NCBI GenBank assembly: GCA_031425525.1
Contig: JANPJM010000058.1
Coordinates: 62,001 to 126,000 of the forward strand
DNA: 64,000 nucleotides
Direction: 5' to 3'
Source of the DNA: JANNMJ01 sp031425525
GTDB lineage: Bacteria; Bacteroidota; Bacteroidia; Cytophagales; Hymenobacteraceae
Shown here: positions 35,231 through 42,529 of the stretch, piece after piece
Layout of the letters: every line of letters starts with the position of its first letter
How positions within the stretch are numbered: position 1 is the first letter of the stretch
Notes under the pieces: generated by a model
What the model was told of the DNA's origin: nothing
The model's input: only the letters and a program-made list of their open reading frames with translations
Databases searched by the model: none
Program-made: the position numbers and the translations under genes

Positions 35231-35270
35231 GTGTAAACCAACCGCGGTTTACACGCTGGTTTACACAAAC
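35231..35270. repeat. Subterminal iteron array, right island end
   Basis: GTGTAAACC, 6 nt, GGTTTACAC, 3 nt, GGTTTACAC: an inverted pair plus a direct copy. The last 25 bp (35246-35270) equal 3357-3381 exactly. Probable recombinase-binding sites of the tRNA-borne island; inferred. Confidence 0.5.
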
Positions 35271-35313
35271 GTAAGAAAGGAAGAGATAACGGCAATCACC
35301 GCCAATGAGTGAA

Positions 35314-35345
35314 ACCGCCTTAACGATGCCGTAAGGCGGTTTTTG
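35314..35345 (+). terminator. Terminator near the right island end
   Basis: Stem ACCGCCTTA / TAAGGCGGT with a 9-nt loop, then TTTTG. No intact gene precedes it, so it may be the relic of a lost gene, possibly the integrase. Confidence 0.55.
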
Positions 35346-35382
35346 ATAAGCAACAATAAGTCTCAAACACCTACCATCCCCT

Positions 35383-35430
35383 GCTTCCCAAGCTGAGGGT
35401 CGCGAGTTCGAATCTCGTTTCCCGCTCGTT
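35383..35430 (+). repeat. Right attachment site (attR): partial tRNA-Gly copy
   Basis: Exact 48-bp copy of 3263-3310. It lacks the 5' half of the tRNA (the anticodon stem is broken), so it is not a functional tRNA. The tRNA-style terminator hairpin (35434-35476) follows. Confidence 0.85.
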
Positions 35431-35476
35431 TAGAATCAGCCACCTCGCCGCAAGGCGGGGTGGCTGATTTGTTTTT

Positions 35477-35500
35477 GGTGCCTACGACGGTGCTTACAAG
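35477..35500 (+). repeat. Second, related iteron pair just outside attR
   Basis: GGTGCCTAC then GGTGCTTAC, 3 nt apart. It occupies the same position relative to the tRNA repeat as the GGTTTACAC pair at 3357-3381 and is alike in layout (GGTnnnTAC-type units), but differs in sequence. It may be the left end of another element integrated at the same site. Confidence 0.35.
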
Positions 35501-35643
35501 TGTCGCGCATGTGAGCCTAAAAATTATTCCCCGTTGGCTACTTACCGCTTTAGGCGGCAACTGCTTCGACTAATTTAGCCGGCTGACGGCTGGTTGAGGT
35601 GGTTGGCGTACTTTCAGGTTTAATTCAAATCGCAGCAGCTACG

Positions 35644-38229
35644 ATGGCCGCCAAAGAAGCGCAGGCGCGCATCAGAATCAACAAGTTGCTGGAAGAAGCC
35701 GGCTGGCGCTTCTTCGATGGGCCGATGGGTCGGGCCAACATCGCGCTGGAACACGGGACGAAGCTGACCCGCGCGGCGTTGGATGCCTTCGGCAACGACT
35801 TTGAGCACGTTGGGCACGAAGGGCGCGGCTACGTCGATTTTCTGCTGCTCGACGAACGAGGCGCGCCGCTGGTGGTACTCGAAGCCAAGGCTGGGCACAA
35901 AGACCCCCTAATTGGGAAGGAGCAGGCGCGCACCTACGCCCAAAGCCTGCATTGCCGGTTCGTGCTGCTCTCGAACGGGACGCTGCATTATTTCTGGGAT
36001 TTGACCCAAGGCAATCCGACCGTTATTGGCTCTTTCCCGACGCCGGTTTCCATCGGCGCTTACGGGCAGTTTCAGCCTAGCCCGGCGAAGCTGACGGCGG
36101 CAACAATCGGGGCCAATTACATCGCGCAGTCGCAACGGCCCGACTTCGACCAGGAAGCGGGGTACACCGTAGCGGCCGAGCGACCGGCTTTTCTCGAAAA
36201 GCACGGCCTACGCCTGCTGCGCCCGTACCAGGTACAGGCCGTCCACCGGCTGCAGGCGGTGGTGCGCGACGAGCAGAAGACGCGTTTTCTGTTCGAGATG
36301 GCGACCGGCACCGGCAAGACCCTCACGGCCGCCGCCGTCATCAAGCTGTTTTTGCAAACGGGCAACGCGCGCCGGGTGCTGTTTCTGGTGGATCGGCTGG
36401 AGTTGGAAGAGCAGGCGCGCAAGGATTTTGAGCGCTACCTCAAGCTCGACTACCAAACGGTGGTTTACAAGGAAAAGCGCGACGACTGGCGTCAGGCCGA
36501 CATTGTAGTCACGACGGTGCAGTCGCTGCTGTTCAACGGGGCGTACCGGCGGCGCTTCTCCCCCACCGATTTCGATCTGGTGATTTCCGACGAAGCCCAC
36601 CGCTCCATCGGCGGCAACGCGCGGGCCGTGTTCGAGTACTTCGTGGGCTATAAGCTGGGGCTGACGGCCACGCCGAAAGACTACCTGCACCGGGTTGACC
36701 GGGCCGACCTGTCGGACCGCGACCCGCGCCAGATGGAGCGCAGGTTGCTGCTCGATACGTACCGCACGTTCGGGTGCGAGTCGGGGCAGCCCACGTTTCG
36801 GTACTCGTTGCTCGATGGGGTGCGCGATCAAGTACTGGTCAATCCGCTGGTGGTGGACGCCCGCACCGACATCACCACCGAGCTGCTCTCCGAAGCAGGC
36901 TACGCCGGGCTGGTGCCGGCCGCCGAAGCGGAAGACGCCGACGGCGAAGAGGTCGAAGCCGAAGCCACCTTCCGGCAGCGCGATTTCGAGAAGAAGTTTT
37001 TTTCGGAGGCCACCAATTGGCTGTTCGTGCAAACGCTGCTCGATAAGGCCCTGCTCGACCCCGTGAGCGGCGAAATGGGCAAGACCATCGTCTTCGCCGT
37101 GAGTCAGCACCACGCCGGCAAGCTCACGCAGTTGCTCAATGCGGCGGCCGACGCGCGCTGGCCCGGCCGCTACCAGTCCGATTTCGCGGTGCAGGTGACG
37201 TCGCTGGTGCCCGCGGCGCAGCAGTTCACTATCAACTTCCGCAACAATAACCTGCTCGGCAAGGGCAACTTCTCGCCCGACTATGCCACCAGCAAAGCCC
37301 GCGTGTGCGTGACCGTGGGGATGATGACCACCGGCTACGACTGCCCCGACCTGCTCAATCTGGCGCTGATGCGGCCAGTGTTCTCGCCCTCCGATTTCGT
37401 GCAGATCAAGGGGCGCGGCACCCGGCGGCACAGCTTTCTGACGGAGCTGCAAGACGTTCGCCTCAAAGAAGAGCTGACCGAGACGCGCGGCGCCGACGCC
37501 TTCCAGAAGCAGCGCTTCAAGCTCTTCGACTTCTTCGCCACCTGCGAGTACTTCGAGGAACACTTCGACTACGACGAGATAGCGCACCTGCCGCGCCCCG
37601 GCGCGGGCACCAGCACCGGCGGCGACGGGCCACCTGCCACCCGCACCGACTTCTACGAGCACGCCGGCCCCGACCAGATGGCCACGATGCAGGAAGAAGC
37701 CATCGGGCTGGAGGGAATGAAGATCGACCGCAAGCTTTTCGAGCGGTTCGAGACGAAAGTGCAGGCCGACGACGCGATCCGGCTGGCGGTGGAAGCCGGC
37801 TCCTGGGATGCGGCCAGCGACCGCCTGCTGCGCGAGTTCTTCAACAAGCCCACCGAGTTCGTGACGCTCGACAAGCTGCGCCGGGCCGTGGGGCTGGACC
37901 GCCGCCTGACCGTGCGCGAATTCCTCGAAAAAGCCTTCGGTTACATCGACCACTTTCCGCTGCGCGAAGAGCTGCTCGATGATGCCTTCGCCGAGTTCAT
38001 CACCACCTTCCAGCCCCCCGAAACCACCGCGCTCGAAGCGATGCGCTACTTCTTCAGCGCCTACATCACCGACGGCCAGTTGCGCGACATTCTCAGCCGC
38101 CGCGAGCTGACGACGCTCAACACCAACCCCGGCTTCACGATGGCCGACTACAAGGCCGTGCCGCCCACGTGGCGCACCCTCATCCCGGAGTACGTGAAGG
38201 ATTACGTGCCCCTCAACCGCTTTCTGTAA
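35644..38229 (+). CDS. hsdR: Type I restriction enzyme R subunit
   Basis: 861 residues from ATG 35644. The N-terminal nuclease domain has Asp65 and Glu80-x-Lys82 (GYVDFLLLDERGAPLVVLEA then K), a PD-(D/E)xK site. The helicase has Walker A MATGTGKTLTAA (about 219-230), motif Ia VDRLELEEQA, DEAH (316-319), LTATP, and motif VI QIKGRGTRR. It translocates and cuts unmethylated DNA together with the MS protein downstream. At 861 residues it is of the shorter HsdR type (EcoKI HsdR is about 1170). It lies just outside the right attachment repeat of the island; 166 bp separate it from hsdMS. Confidence 0.93.
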   Translation: MAAKEAQARIRINKLLEEAGWRFFDGPMGRANIALEHGTKLTRAALDAFGNDFEHVGHEGRGYVDFLLLDERGAPLVVLEAKAGHKDPLIGKEQARTYAQSLHCRFVLLSNGTLHYFWDLTQGNPTVIGSFPTPVSIGAYGQFQPSPAKLTAATIGANYIAQSQRPDFDQEAGYTVAAERPAFLEKHGLRLLRPYQVQAVHRLQAVVRDEQKTRFLFEMATGTGKTLTAAAVIKLFLQTGNARRVLFLVDRLELEEQARKDFERYLKLDYQTVVYKEKRDDWRQADIVVTTVQSLLFNGAYRRRFSPTDFDLVISDEAHRSIGGNARAVFEYFVGYKLGLTATPKDYLHRVDRADLSDRDPRQMERRLLLDTYRTFGCESGQPTFRYSLLDGVRDQVLVNPLVVDARTDITTELLSEAGYAGLVPAAEAEDADGEEVEAEATFRQRDFEKKFFSEATNWLFVQTLLDKALLDPVSGEMGKTIVFAVSQHHAGKLTQLLNAAADARWPGRYQSDFAVQVTSLVPAAQQFTINFRNNNLLGKGNFSPDYATSKARVCVTVGMMTTGYDCPDLLNLALMRPVFSPSDFVQIKGRGTRRHSFLTELQDVRLKEELTETRGADAFQKQRFKLFDFFATCEYFEEHFDYDEIAHLPRPGAGTSTGGDGPPATRTDFYEHAGPDQMATMQEEAIGLEGMKIDRKLFERFETKVQADDAIRLAVEAGSWDAASDRLLREFFNKPTEFVTLDKLRRAVGLDRRLTVREFLEKAFGYIDHFPLREELLDDAFAEFITTFQPPETTALEAMRYFFSAYITDGQLRDILSRRELTTLNTNPGFTMADYKAVPPTWRTLIPEYVKDYVPLNRFL

Positions 38230-38237
38230 CCGCGCCG

Positions 38238-38384
38238 GCCGATTTCATTCGTAGCGTCCTCCCGGCTGGCGAGGACGCCAATAGGCGTCCCTACATTCAC
38301 GCCTTCTCCAGCCGATTTCATTCGTAGGCGTCCTCCCGGCTGGCGAGGACGCCAATAGGCGTCCCTACATTCACGCCTTCTCCA
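38238..38384. repeat. Tandem duplication of a 73-bp unit between hsdR and hsdMS
   Basis: Units 38238-38310 and 38311-38384 differ by one inserted G. Each contains the self-complementary strings GCGTCCTC and GAGGACGC and ends CACGCCTTCTCCA. It could form a hairpin in RNA. Probably a dispersed intergenic repeat of this genome. Confidence 0.75.
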
Positions 38385-38395
38385 GTCTCCCCGTT

Positions 38396-40909
38396 ATGCT
38401 CGATTCCGAAACCAAGCGCCGCATCGATGCCTGCCGCGATATTCTGGTGGGCAAGGTGCCCGACCCCAAGTCGCAGGTCGAACAGATCACCCTCGCCCTC
38501 ATCTATAAATTTATGGATGATATGGACGCTGAGGCCGAAGAGCTGGGCGGCAAGCGGGCCTTTTTCGCGGGGCCGTACGCGCAGTACGCGTGGCGCCAAT
38601 TGTTGCTGCCAGGCATAGGCGGCCAGAAAATGCTGAACCTCTACGCCGAGGCGCTCGACAAGCTCGACCAGAACCCTGGCATTCCGGGGCTGTTCCGCGA
38701 CATTTTCAAGAACGCCTACCTCCCCTACCGCGACCCCGAAACCCTGCGCGCGTTCCTGCGCCAGATCGATGGCTTTAGCTATGACCACTCCGAGCGCCTC
38801 GGCGATGCCTTCGAGTACCTGCTGCAGGTGCTCGGCTCGCAGGGCGACGCCGGGCAGTTCCGCACCCCGCGCCACATCATCGACTTTATGGTGGCCGTGG
38901 TAGACCCGCACAAGAGCGAGCGCATCCTCGACCCCGCCTGCGGCACGGCGGGCTTTCTGATCTCGGCCTACAAGCACATCCTGCACGCCAATAAAAAAAC
39001 CCGCCCCGGCGACCAACTCAAAACCGCCGAGCAAAAGACGCTCATCGCCAACTTCTCCGGCTATGACATCTCGCCCGATATGGTGCGGCTCTCGCGGGTG
39101 AACCTGTACCTGCACGGCTTCCCCGACCCGCACATCTTCGAGTACGACACCCTCACGAGCGAAGAACGCTGGCAGGACCGCTACGACGTGATCCTGGCGA
39201 ACCCGCCGTTTATGTCGCCGAAGGGTGGCATCCGGCCGCACAAGCGGTTTTCGGTGCCCTCGAACCGCTCGGAGGTGCTGTTTCTCGATTACATCTACGA
39301 CCACCTCACCACCCACGGCCGCGCCGCCGTGGTGGTGCCGGAGGGCGTCATCTTCCAGAGCGGCACGGCGTACAAGACACTCCGCAAGCTGCTGGTGGAG
39401 AAGGCGCTGGTGGCGGTGGTAAGCTTGCCGGCGGGGGTGTTCAACCCCTACAGCGGCGTCAAGACCTCCATTCTGTTCCTTGACCGCGACCGTGCCGCCC
39501 GCACCGATTCGGTCGCGTTCGTCAAAATCACCAATGACGGCTACGCCCTCAATGCCCAGCGCCGCGAAGGTGGCCCCAACGACCTGCCCGCCGCCCAACA
39601 GCAGCTCAAAGCCTACTTCAAGACCCTCGATGCCGGCAAGCTGCCGCTGGATACCGCCGCGCCCAACTTCCAGCTCGTGGCGAAAACGGCGATTGGGGAA
39701 AACGGGGAGTGGAACCTGAGCGGAGAGCGGTATGGATTGAGTAAAGTCGTGTCGTTCGAGTATCCAATGGTAGAGATTGGCGACGTAGTTGAAATATTAG
39801 ACCGTTATCGAAGACCAATAACTTCGCACGATCGAGTTGCAGGGCCATACCCTTACTATGGAGCAACAGGAATCGTTGATCACGTGTCTGAATACTTATT
39901 TGATGAGCCTTTGGTGCTCGTTGGTGAAGATGGCGCAAAGTGGGGAATTGGCGACAAAACTGCCTTCGCGATCAGTGGCAAAACTTGGGTCAATAACCAC
40001 GCTCACGTTTTGAGGCCGCTACGTGATCAACTTCTGGACACCTATTTCATTGAGGTCATCAATCAGATGGATTTAGCGCCTTACATCACAGGCGTAACAG
40101 TACCTAAGCTGAATCAGGAAAAGCTCCGCTCAATTGAAATCCCCCTCCCTCCGCTCGAAGTGCAGCGAGAAATCGTGGCGGAAATCGACGCCTACCAGCA
40201 GGTTATTGCCGGCGCGCGGCAGGTTCTGGAACAGTATCAGCCCCGCATTCCCATTGACCCAGCGTGGCCGGTGGTGGAGATTGGCGAAGTCACCAATCTG
40301 ATTAATGGACGCGCATTCAATGCTGATGATTGGCAGCCTGCTGAGTCTGGTGGCTATCCCATAATTCGTATTCAGAACCTGAATAACGAAGCAGCTTCTT
40401 TTAACTACTATGTAGGTGAGGTAAACCCAAAACATCAGGTTGAGCCGGGCACTTTGCTATTTTCTTGGTCTGGCTCCCGTGGCACTTCCTTCGGTCCTCA
40501 TATTTGGCGAAGAAATCAAACAGGAGTACTTAATCAACACATCTTTAAGGTTGAGCACGGTTCAAATTACGACCGTCTTTTTCTGTATTTTATCTTAAAG
40601 AGTGTCGTCGAAGAAGTGGAAGACAAGCTGCACGGCGGCGTTGGTCTTGTACACATTACCAAGGGTAACTTGGAAAGCATCAAAATCCCCCTCCCCCCCC
40701 TCCCCATCCAGCAAGCCATCGTCGCCGAGATTGAAGCCGAGCAGCGGCTGGTCGCCGCCAACCGCGAGCTGATCGAGCGGATGGAAGCGCGGGTACGGGC
40801 CGCCATCGGGCGGGTGTGGGGCGCGGCGGTTCCGGTGGTAGCGCCTGAAGCGGCCCCGGCCCCGCTGCGGCGCGCCGCGCCGCAGCGGGTGGCCGCCGCT
40901 GCGCGGTAA
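38396..40909 (+). CDS. hsdM: Fused type I methyltransferase-specificity protein (HsdM-HsdS)
   Basis: 837 residues. About 1-440 is HsdM: the N-terminal helical domain, then SAM motif I DPACGTAGF (179-187) and catalytic motif NPPF (269-272) for adenine-N6 methylation. From about 456 the same chain is HsdS: target domain 1 (456-590), conserved repeat IEIPLPPLEVQREIVAEIDA, target domain 2 (624-760) and the second repeat IKIPLPPLPIQQAIVAEIEA. No stop or shift lies at the joint (WNLSGERYGLSKVVSFEYPM). The two target domains are clearly AT-richer than the rest (about 39740-40180 and 40280-40680), as expected for exchanged recognition modules. The usual M2S1 ratio cannot hold unless separate products arise. 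Confidence 0.9.
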   Translation: MLDSETKRRIDACRDILVGKVPDPKSQVEQITLALIYKFMDDMDAEAEELGGKRAFFAGPYAQYAWRQLLLPGIGGQKMLNLYAEALDKLDQNPGIPGLFRDIFKNAYLPYRDPETLRAFLRQIDGFSYDHSERLGDAFEYLLQVLGSQGDAGQFRTPRHIIDFMVAVVDPHKSERILDPACGTAGFLISAYKHILHANKKTRPGDQLKTAEQKTLIANFSGYDISPDMVRLSRVNLYLHGFPDPHIFEYDTLTSEERWQDRYDVILANPPFMSPKGGIRPHKRFSVPSNRSEVLFLDYIYDHLTTHGRAAVVVPEGVIFQSGTAYKTLRKLLVEKALVAVVSLPAGVFNPYSGVKTSILFLDRDRAARTDSVAFVKITNDGYALNAQRREGGPNDLPAAQQQLKAYFKTLDAGKLPLDTAAPNFQLVAKTAIGENGEWNLSGERYGLSKVVSFEYPMVEIGDVVEILDRYRRPITSHDRVAGPYPYYGATGIVDHVSEYLFDEPLVLVGEDGAKWGIGDKTAFAISGKTWVNNHAHVLRPLRDQLLDTYFIEVINQMDLAPYITGVTVPKLNQEKLRSIEIPLPPLEVQREIVAEIDAYQQVIAGARQVLEQYQPRIPIDPAWPVVEIGEVTNLINGRAFNADDWQPAESGGYPIIRIQNLNNEAASFNYYVGEVNPKHQVEPGTLLFSWSGSRGTSFGPHIWRRNQTGVLNQHIFKVEHGSNYDRLFLYFILKSVVEEVEDKLHGGVGLVHITKGNLESIKIPLPPLPIQQAIVAEIEAEQRLVAANRELIERMEARVRAAIGRVWGAAVPVVAPEAAPAPLRRAAPQRVAAAAR

Positions 40910-40917
40910 TCGGGCGT

Positions 40918-40969
40918 CCCCGCTCCTCCCTTGCCCGGCACTTACCTGCCGGGCAAGGGAGGAGCGGGG
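40918..40969. terminator. Perfect 23-bp inverted repeat between convergent genes
   Basis: The arms 40918-40940 and 40947-40969 are fully complementary (arm begins CCCCGCTCCTCCC) with a 6-nt loop. There is no T-run. It lies between hsdMS and the minus-strand gene at 40984 and likely ends both transcripts. Confidence 0.6.
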
Positions 40970-40983
40970 CCAGGCCGGGCGGC

Positions 40984-41748
40984 CTACAGCTGCGGCGCCG
41001 GGGCGCTGCCCCCGTCGCCGCCCTTCTTGCCCTTCCGCGCGCCGCGGCGGTCGGTGAGGCGGTAGGCTTTCTTGAAGCCGCTCACGAAATCGGGGTCTTT
41101 GACGCGGCGGGTGTTGACGGCGGTTTTGAGTTCGCCGAGGACGTAGTCGTCGAGGTCGTCGAGGTCGCGGTCGAGTTTTTCGGCGGCGGTGCTGGCGGCG
41201 TTTTGGGCGGCTTTGGGCTGGCCCCGGCGGATGCCGAAGAGCGCGGCGGCGGCCTCGAAATCGGCGGTATCGGTGGTGGTGAGGTCGTATTCGGCCAGGT
41301 CGGCGGGGGGCACCCGGTCGAGGGCATCGATGGCGACCTGGGCCAGGCCGATCAGGCCGCCGGCCCCCATCCGCACCAGACGCGAATGCTGGCGGATGTT
41401 GAGTTGCGCCGCCAGGGCGCGTTGCTTACCGGCAGCCAACTCGTCGGCGGGCAGGTTGTCTTTTTCGAGCAGCCACAGGTGCAGGCTGGCGGCGACGGGC
41501 GGCAGCAGGGTAGCGAGGGTCTGCCGGGCGGTGCCTTTGTCGAGGGTAGCGCCGCGCTGGGCGCCGGTGGTGATGGGGTTGTCGCGGTCGGCGTCGGGGG
41601 GCGGGGCCGGGAGCGCGCCCTGGCGCGAGAGGTAGCCATCGACGCGTTTCTTGAGGGCGGGTACGCCCTCCCAGCGGGGTTTGGTGTCCTGAAAGAAGGT
41701 TTTCAGGTTGTCGTGCCGCTCCAACTGATTTTTGGTATCCTGATCCAT
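40984..41748 (-). CDS. Hypothetical helical protein (254 aa)
   Basis: ATG 41748 (MDQDTKNQLERHDNLKTFFQ); the longer frame upstream has no start support. It is soluble and mostly helical, with LPADELAAGKQRALAAQLNI, VRMGAGGLIGLAQVAIDALD and a basic C-terminal tail (RRGARKGKKGGDGG). No known domain. It is convergent with hsdMS. Possibly a nucleic-acid-binding protein by the tail alone. Confidence 0.65.
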   Translation of the reverse strand: MDQDTKNQLERHDNLKTFFQDTKPRWEGVPALKKRVDGYLSRQGALPAPPPDADRDNPITTGAQRGATLDKGTARQTLATLLPPVAASLHLWLLEKDNLPADELAAGKQRALAAQLNIRQHSRLVRMGAGGLIGLAQVAIDALDRVPPADLAEYDLTTTDTADFEAAAALFGIRRGQPKAAQNAASTAAEKLDRDLDDLDDYVLGELKTAVNTRRVKDPDFVSGFKKAYRLTDRRGARKGKKGGDGGSAPAPQL

Positions 41749-41841
41749 CGGGCGTGAAGGGAAAAAATGGTGATTTGGCGGGAAAGATACGTCCCGGACG
41801 CAGAAAAGCAATCTTTCCGCGCCCAACAACGCCCCCCGGCA

Positions 41842-42072
41842 CACTTACCACGAGGCGGCGGGGTTTTGCCACGTCACGGCGCTGCTTCCCCACGATCCGG
41901 CGCGGTTTCCCAACAGTACGGCGCAGTTTTACCACTCTGCGGCGGCGTTCTACCACGGCACGGAGCGGTTTTACCACGTTGCGGCGTCGTTGTACCACGG
42001 CACGGAGCGGTTTTACCACGGCACCAAATTGCATTCCCACGGCACGCGGCGGCGTTCCTACGCCCCATCGGC
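41842..42072. repeat. 21-bp tandem array, about 11 imperfect units
   Basis: Contiguous 21-bp units of the form GTTnTACCACGnnnCGGnGnn (for example 41926-41946, 41947-41967, 41968-41988, 41989-42009). CCACGGCACGGAGCG and CCACTCTGCGGCGGC types alternate. There are no spacers, so it is not CRISPR. Because 21 is a multiple of 3, long heptad-repeat frames open on both strands, but none has a credible start or family. Confidence 0.8.
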
Positions 42073-42113
42073 GGGCGGTGACGGCCCCGCCCGCCGCCCC
42101 GCAGGCACGGCCC

Positions 42114-42157
42114 AAAAAAACCGTCGCCCCGCCGCGATCTGCGGCGGGGCGACGGTT
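42114..42157 (-). terminator. Rho-independent terminator of the small membrane protein gene
   Basis: A perfect 15-bp stem CCGTCGCCCCGCCGC / GCGGCGGGGCGACGG with a 5-nt loop; read on the minus strand it ends in TTTTTTT. It lies 84 bp after the stop at 42241. Confidence 0.8.
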
Positions 42158-42240
42158 GGCCCGTGGCACCTGATGCCGGGCGCCGTGGCGCTGCACGGAG
42201 CCGAGCGGCCTGTTGTAGGGGCTTGCGCCCCGGCGGCGGC

Positions 42241-42441
42241 CTAGCCGCCCGAGCGGTCGCCCCACATGGCGGCGGCTACCACGGCCACCACGAAGCAAAC
42301 GGAAATTACCAGCGAGCCGAAGAAGTCGATGGGCGCCTGCCGGAAAAGTTGCACCAGAATCAGCAGCCCCACGATGGTGGCCGTCGCGAGGACGATGGCA
42401 ATGGGGAGCGTCTCCCCGCGATTTTCAGAGTGGTTGGTCAT
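42241..42441 (-). CDS. Small membrane protein, two transmembrane segments (66 aa)
   Basis: ATG 42441 (MTNHSENRGETLPIAIVLAT). Hydrophobic segments at about 12-32 and 42-60 joined by FRQAPIDFFG, ending GDRSGG. Bacteroidota genomes have many such orphan proteins; no function known. A strong terminator follows it, which supports a real transcript. Confidence 0.65.
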   Translation of the reverse strand: MTNHSENRGETLPIAIVLATATIVGLLILVQLFRQAPIDFFGSLVISVCFVVAVVAAAMWGDRSGG

Positions 42442-42529
42442 GGCCGCAAGTTAGCGCCGCGCGGCGGATGGCGGGCGCTTGGCGCCTGGGGAAACGTGGG
42501 TGTGGCCCCGCCGGGGGCGGCCAAATGCC

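Larger units (their letters stand above)
3263..35430. mobile_element. Genomic island integrated at tRNA-Gly(CCC)
   Basis: The boundaries are the 48-bp direct repeats. Cargo from left to right: a putative defence block (3402-7896), decayed DNA with an IS3 remnant (7.9-10 kb), two minus-strand hypothetical genes, a heavy-metal efflux cluster (11.5-23.5 kb), and a Mu-like element (23551-35186) inserted into the cluster's TonB receptor. Shared subterminal iterons (3357-3381 and 35246-35270) lie just inside both ends. No integrase, excisionase, relaxase or conjugation gene was found, so the island looks non-autonomous or immobilised. The sequence after the tRNA terminates with a similar hairpin at both ends, so the repeat is longer but imperfect beyond 48 bp. 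Confidence 0.8.

Noticed and set aside
35187..35310. Integrase gene remnant at the right island end
   Set aside because: The stretch is too short and shows no recombinase motif; only the iterons and an orphan terminator hint at it.
35363..35560. 65-codon minus-strand frame with E-I-R-T-R-D-P-Q-L-G-K
   Set aside because: This is the antisense of the partial tRNA-Gly copy, a classic false gene.
36208..37953. 581-codon minus-strand frame opposite hsdR
   Set aside because: Antisense of hsdR with His/Val/Gly-rich nonsense composition; hsdR motifs are complete.
41842..42072. CRISPR array
   Set aside because: Units are contiguous, 21 bp, imperfect and without spacers; no cas genes nearby.
41754..42173. 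139-codon plus-strand frame through the 21-bp array
   Set aside because: Same reason; kept as an open question in the findings, not as a gene.
41426..42298. 290-codon minus-strand frame through the 21-bp array
   Set aside because: No start support, overlaps a better gene in another frame, and exists because the repeat unit is a multiple of three.
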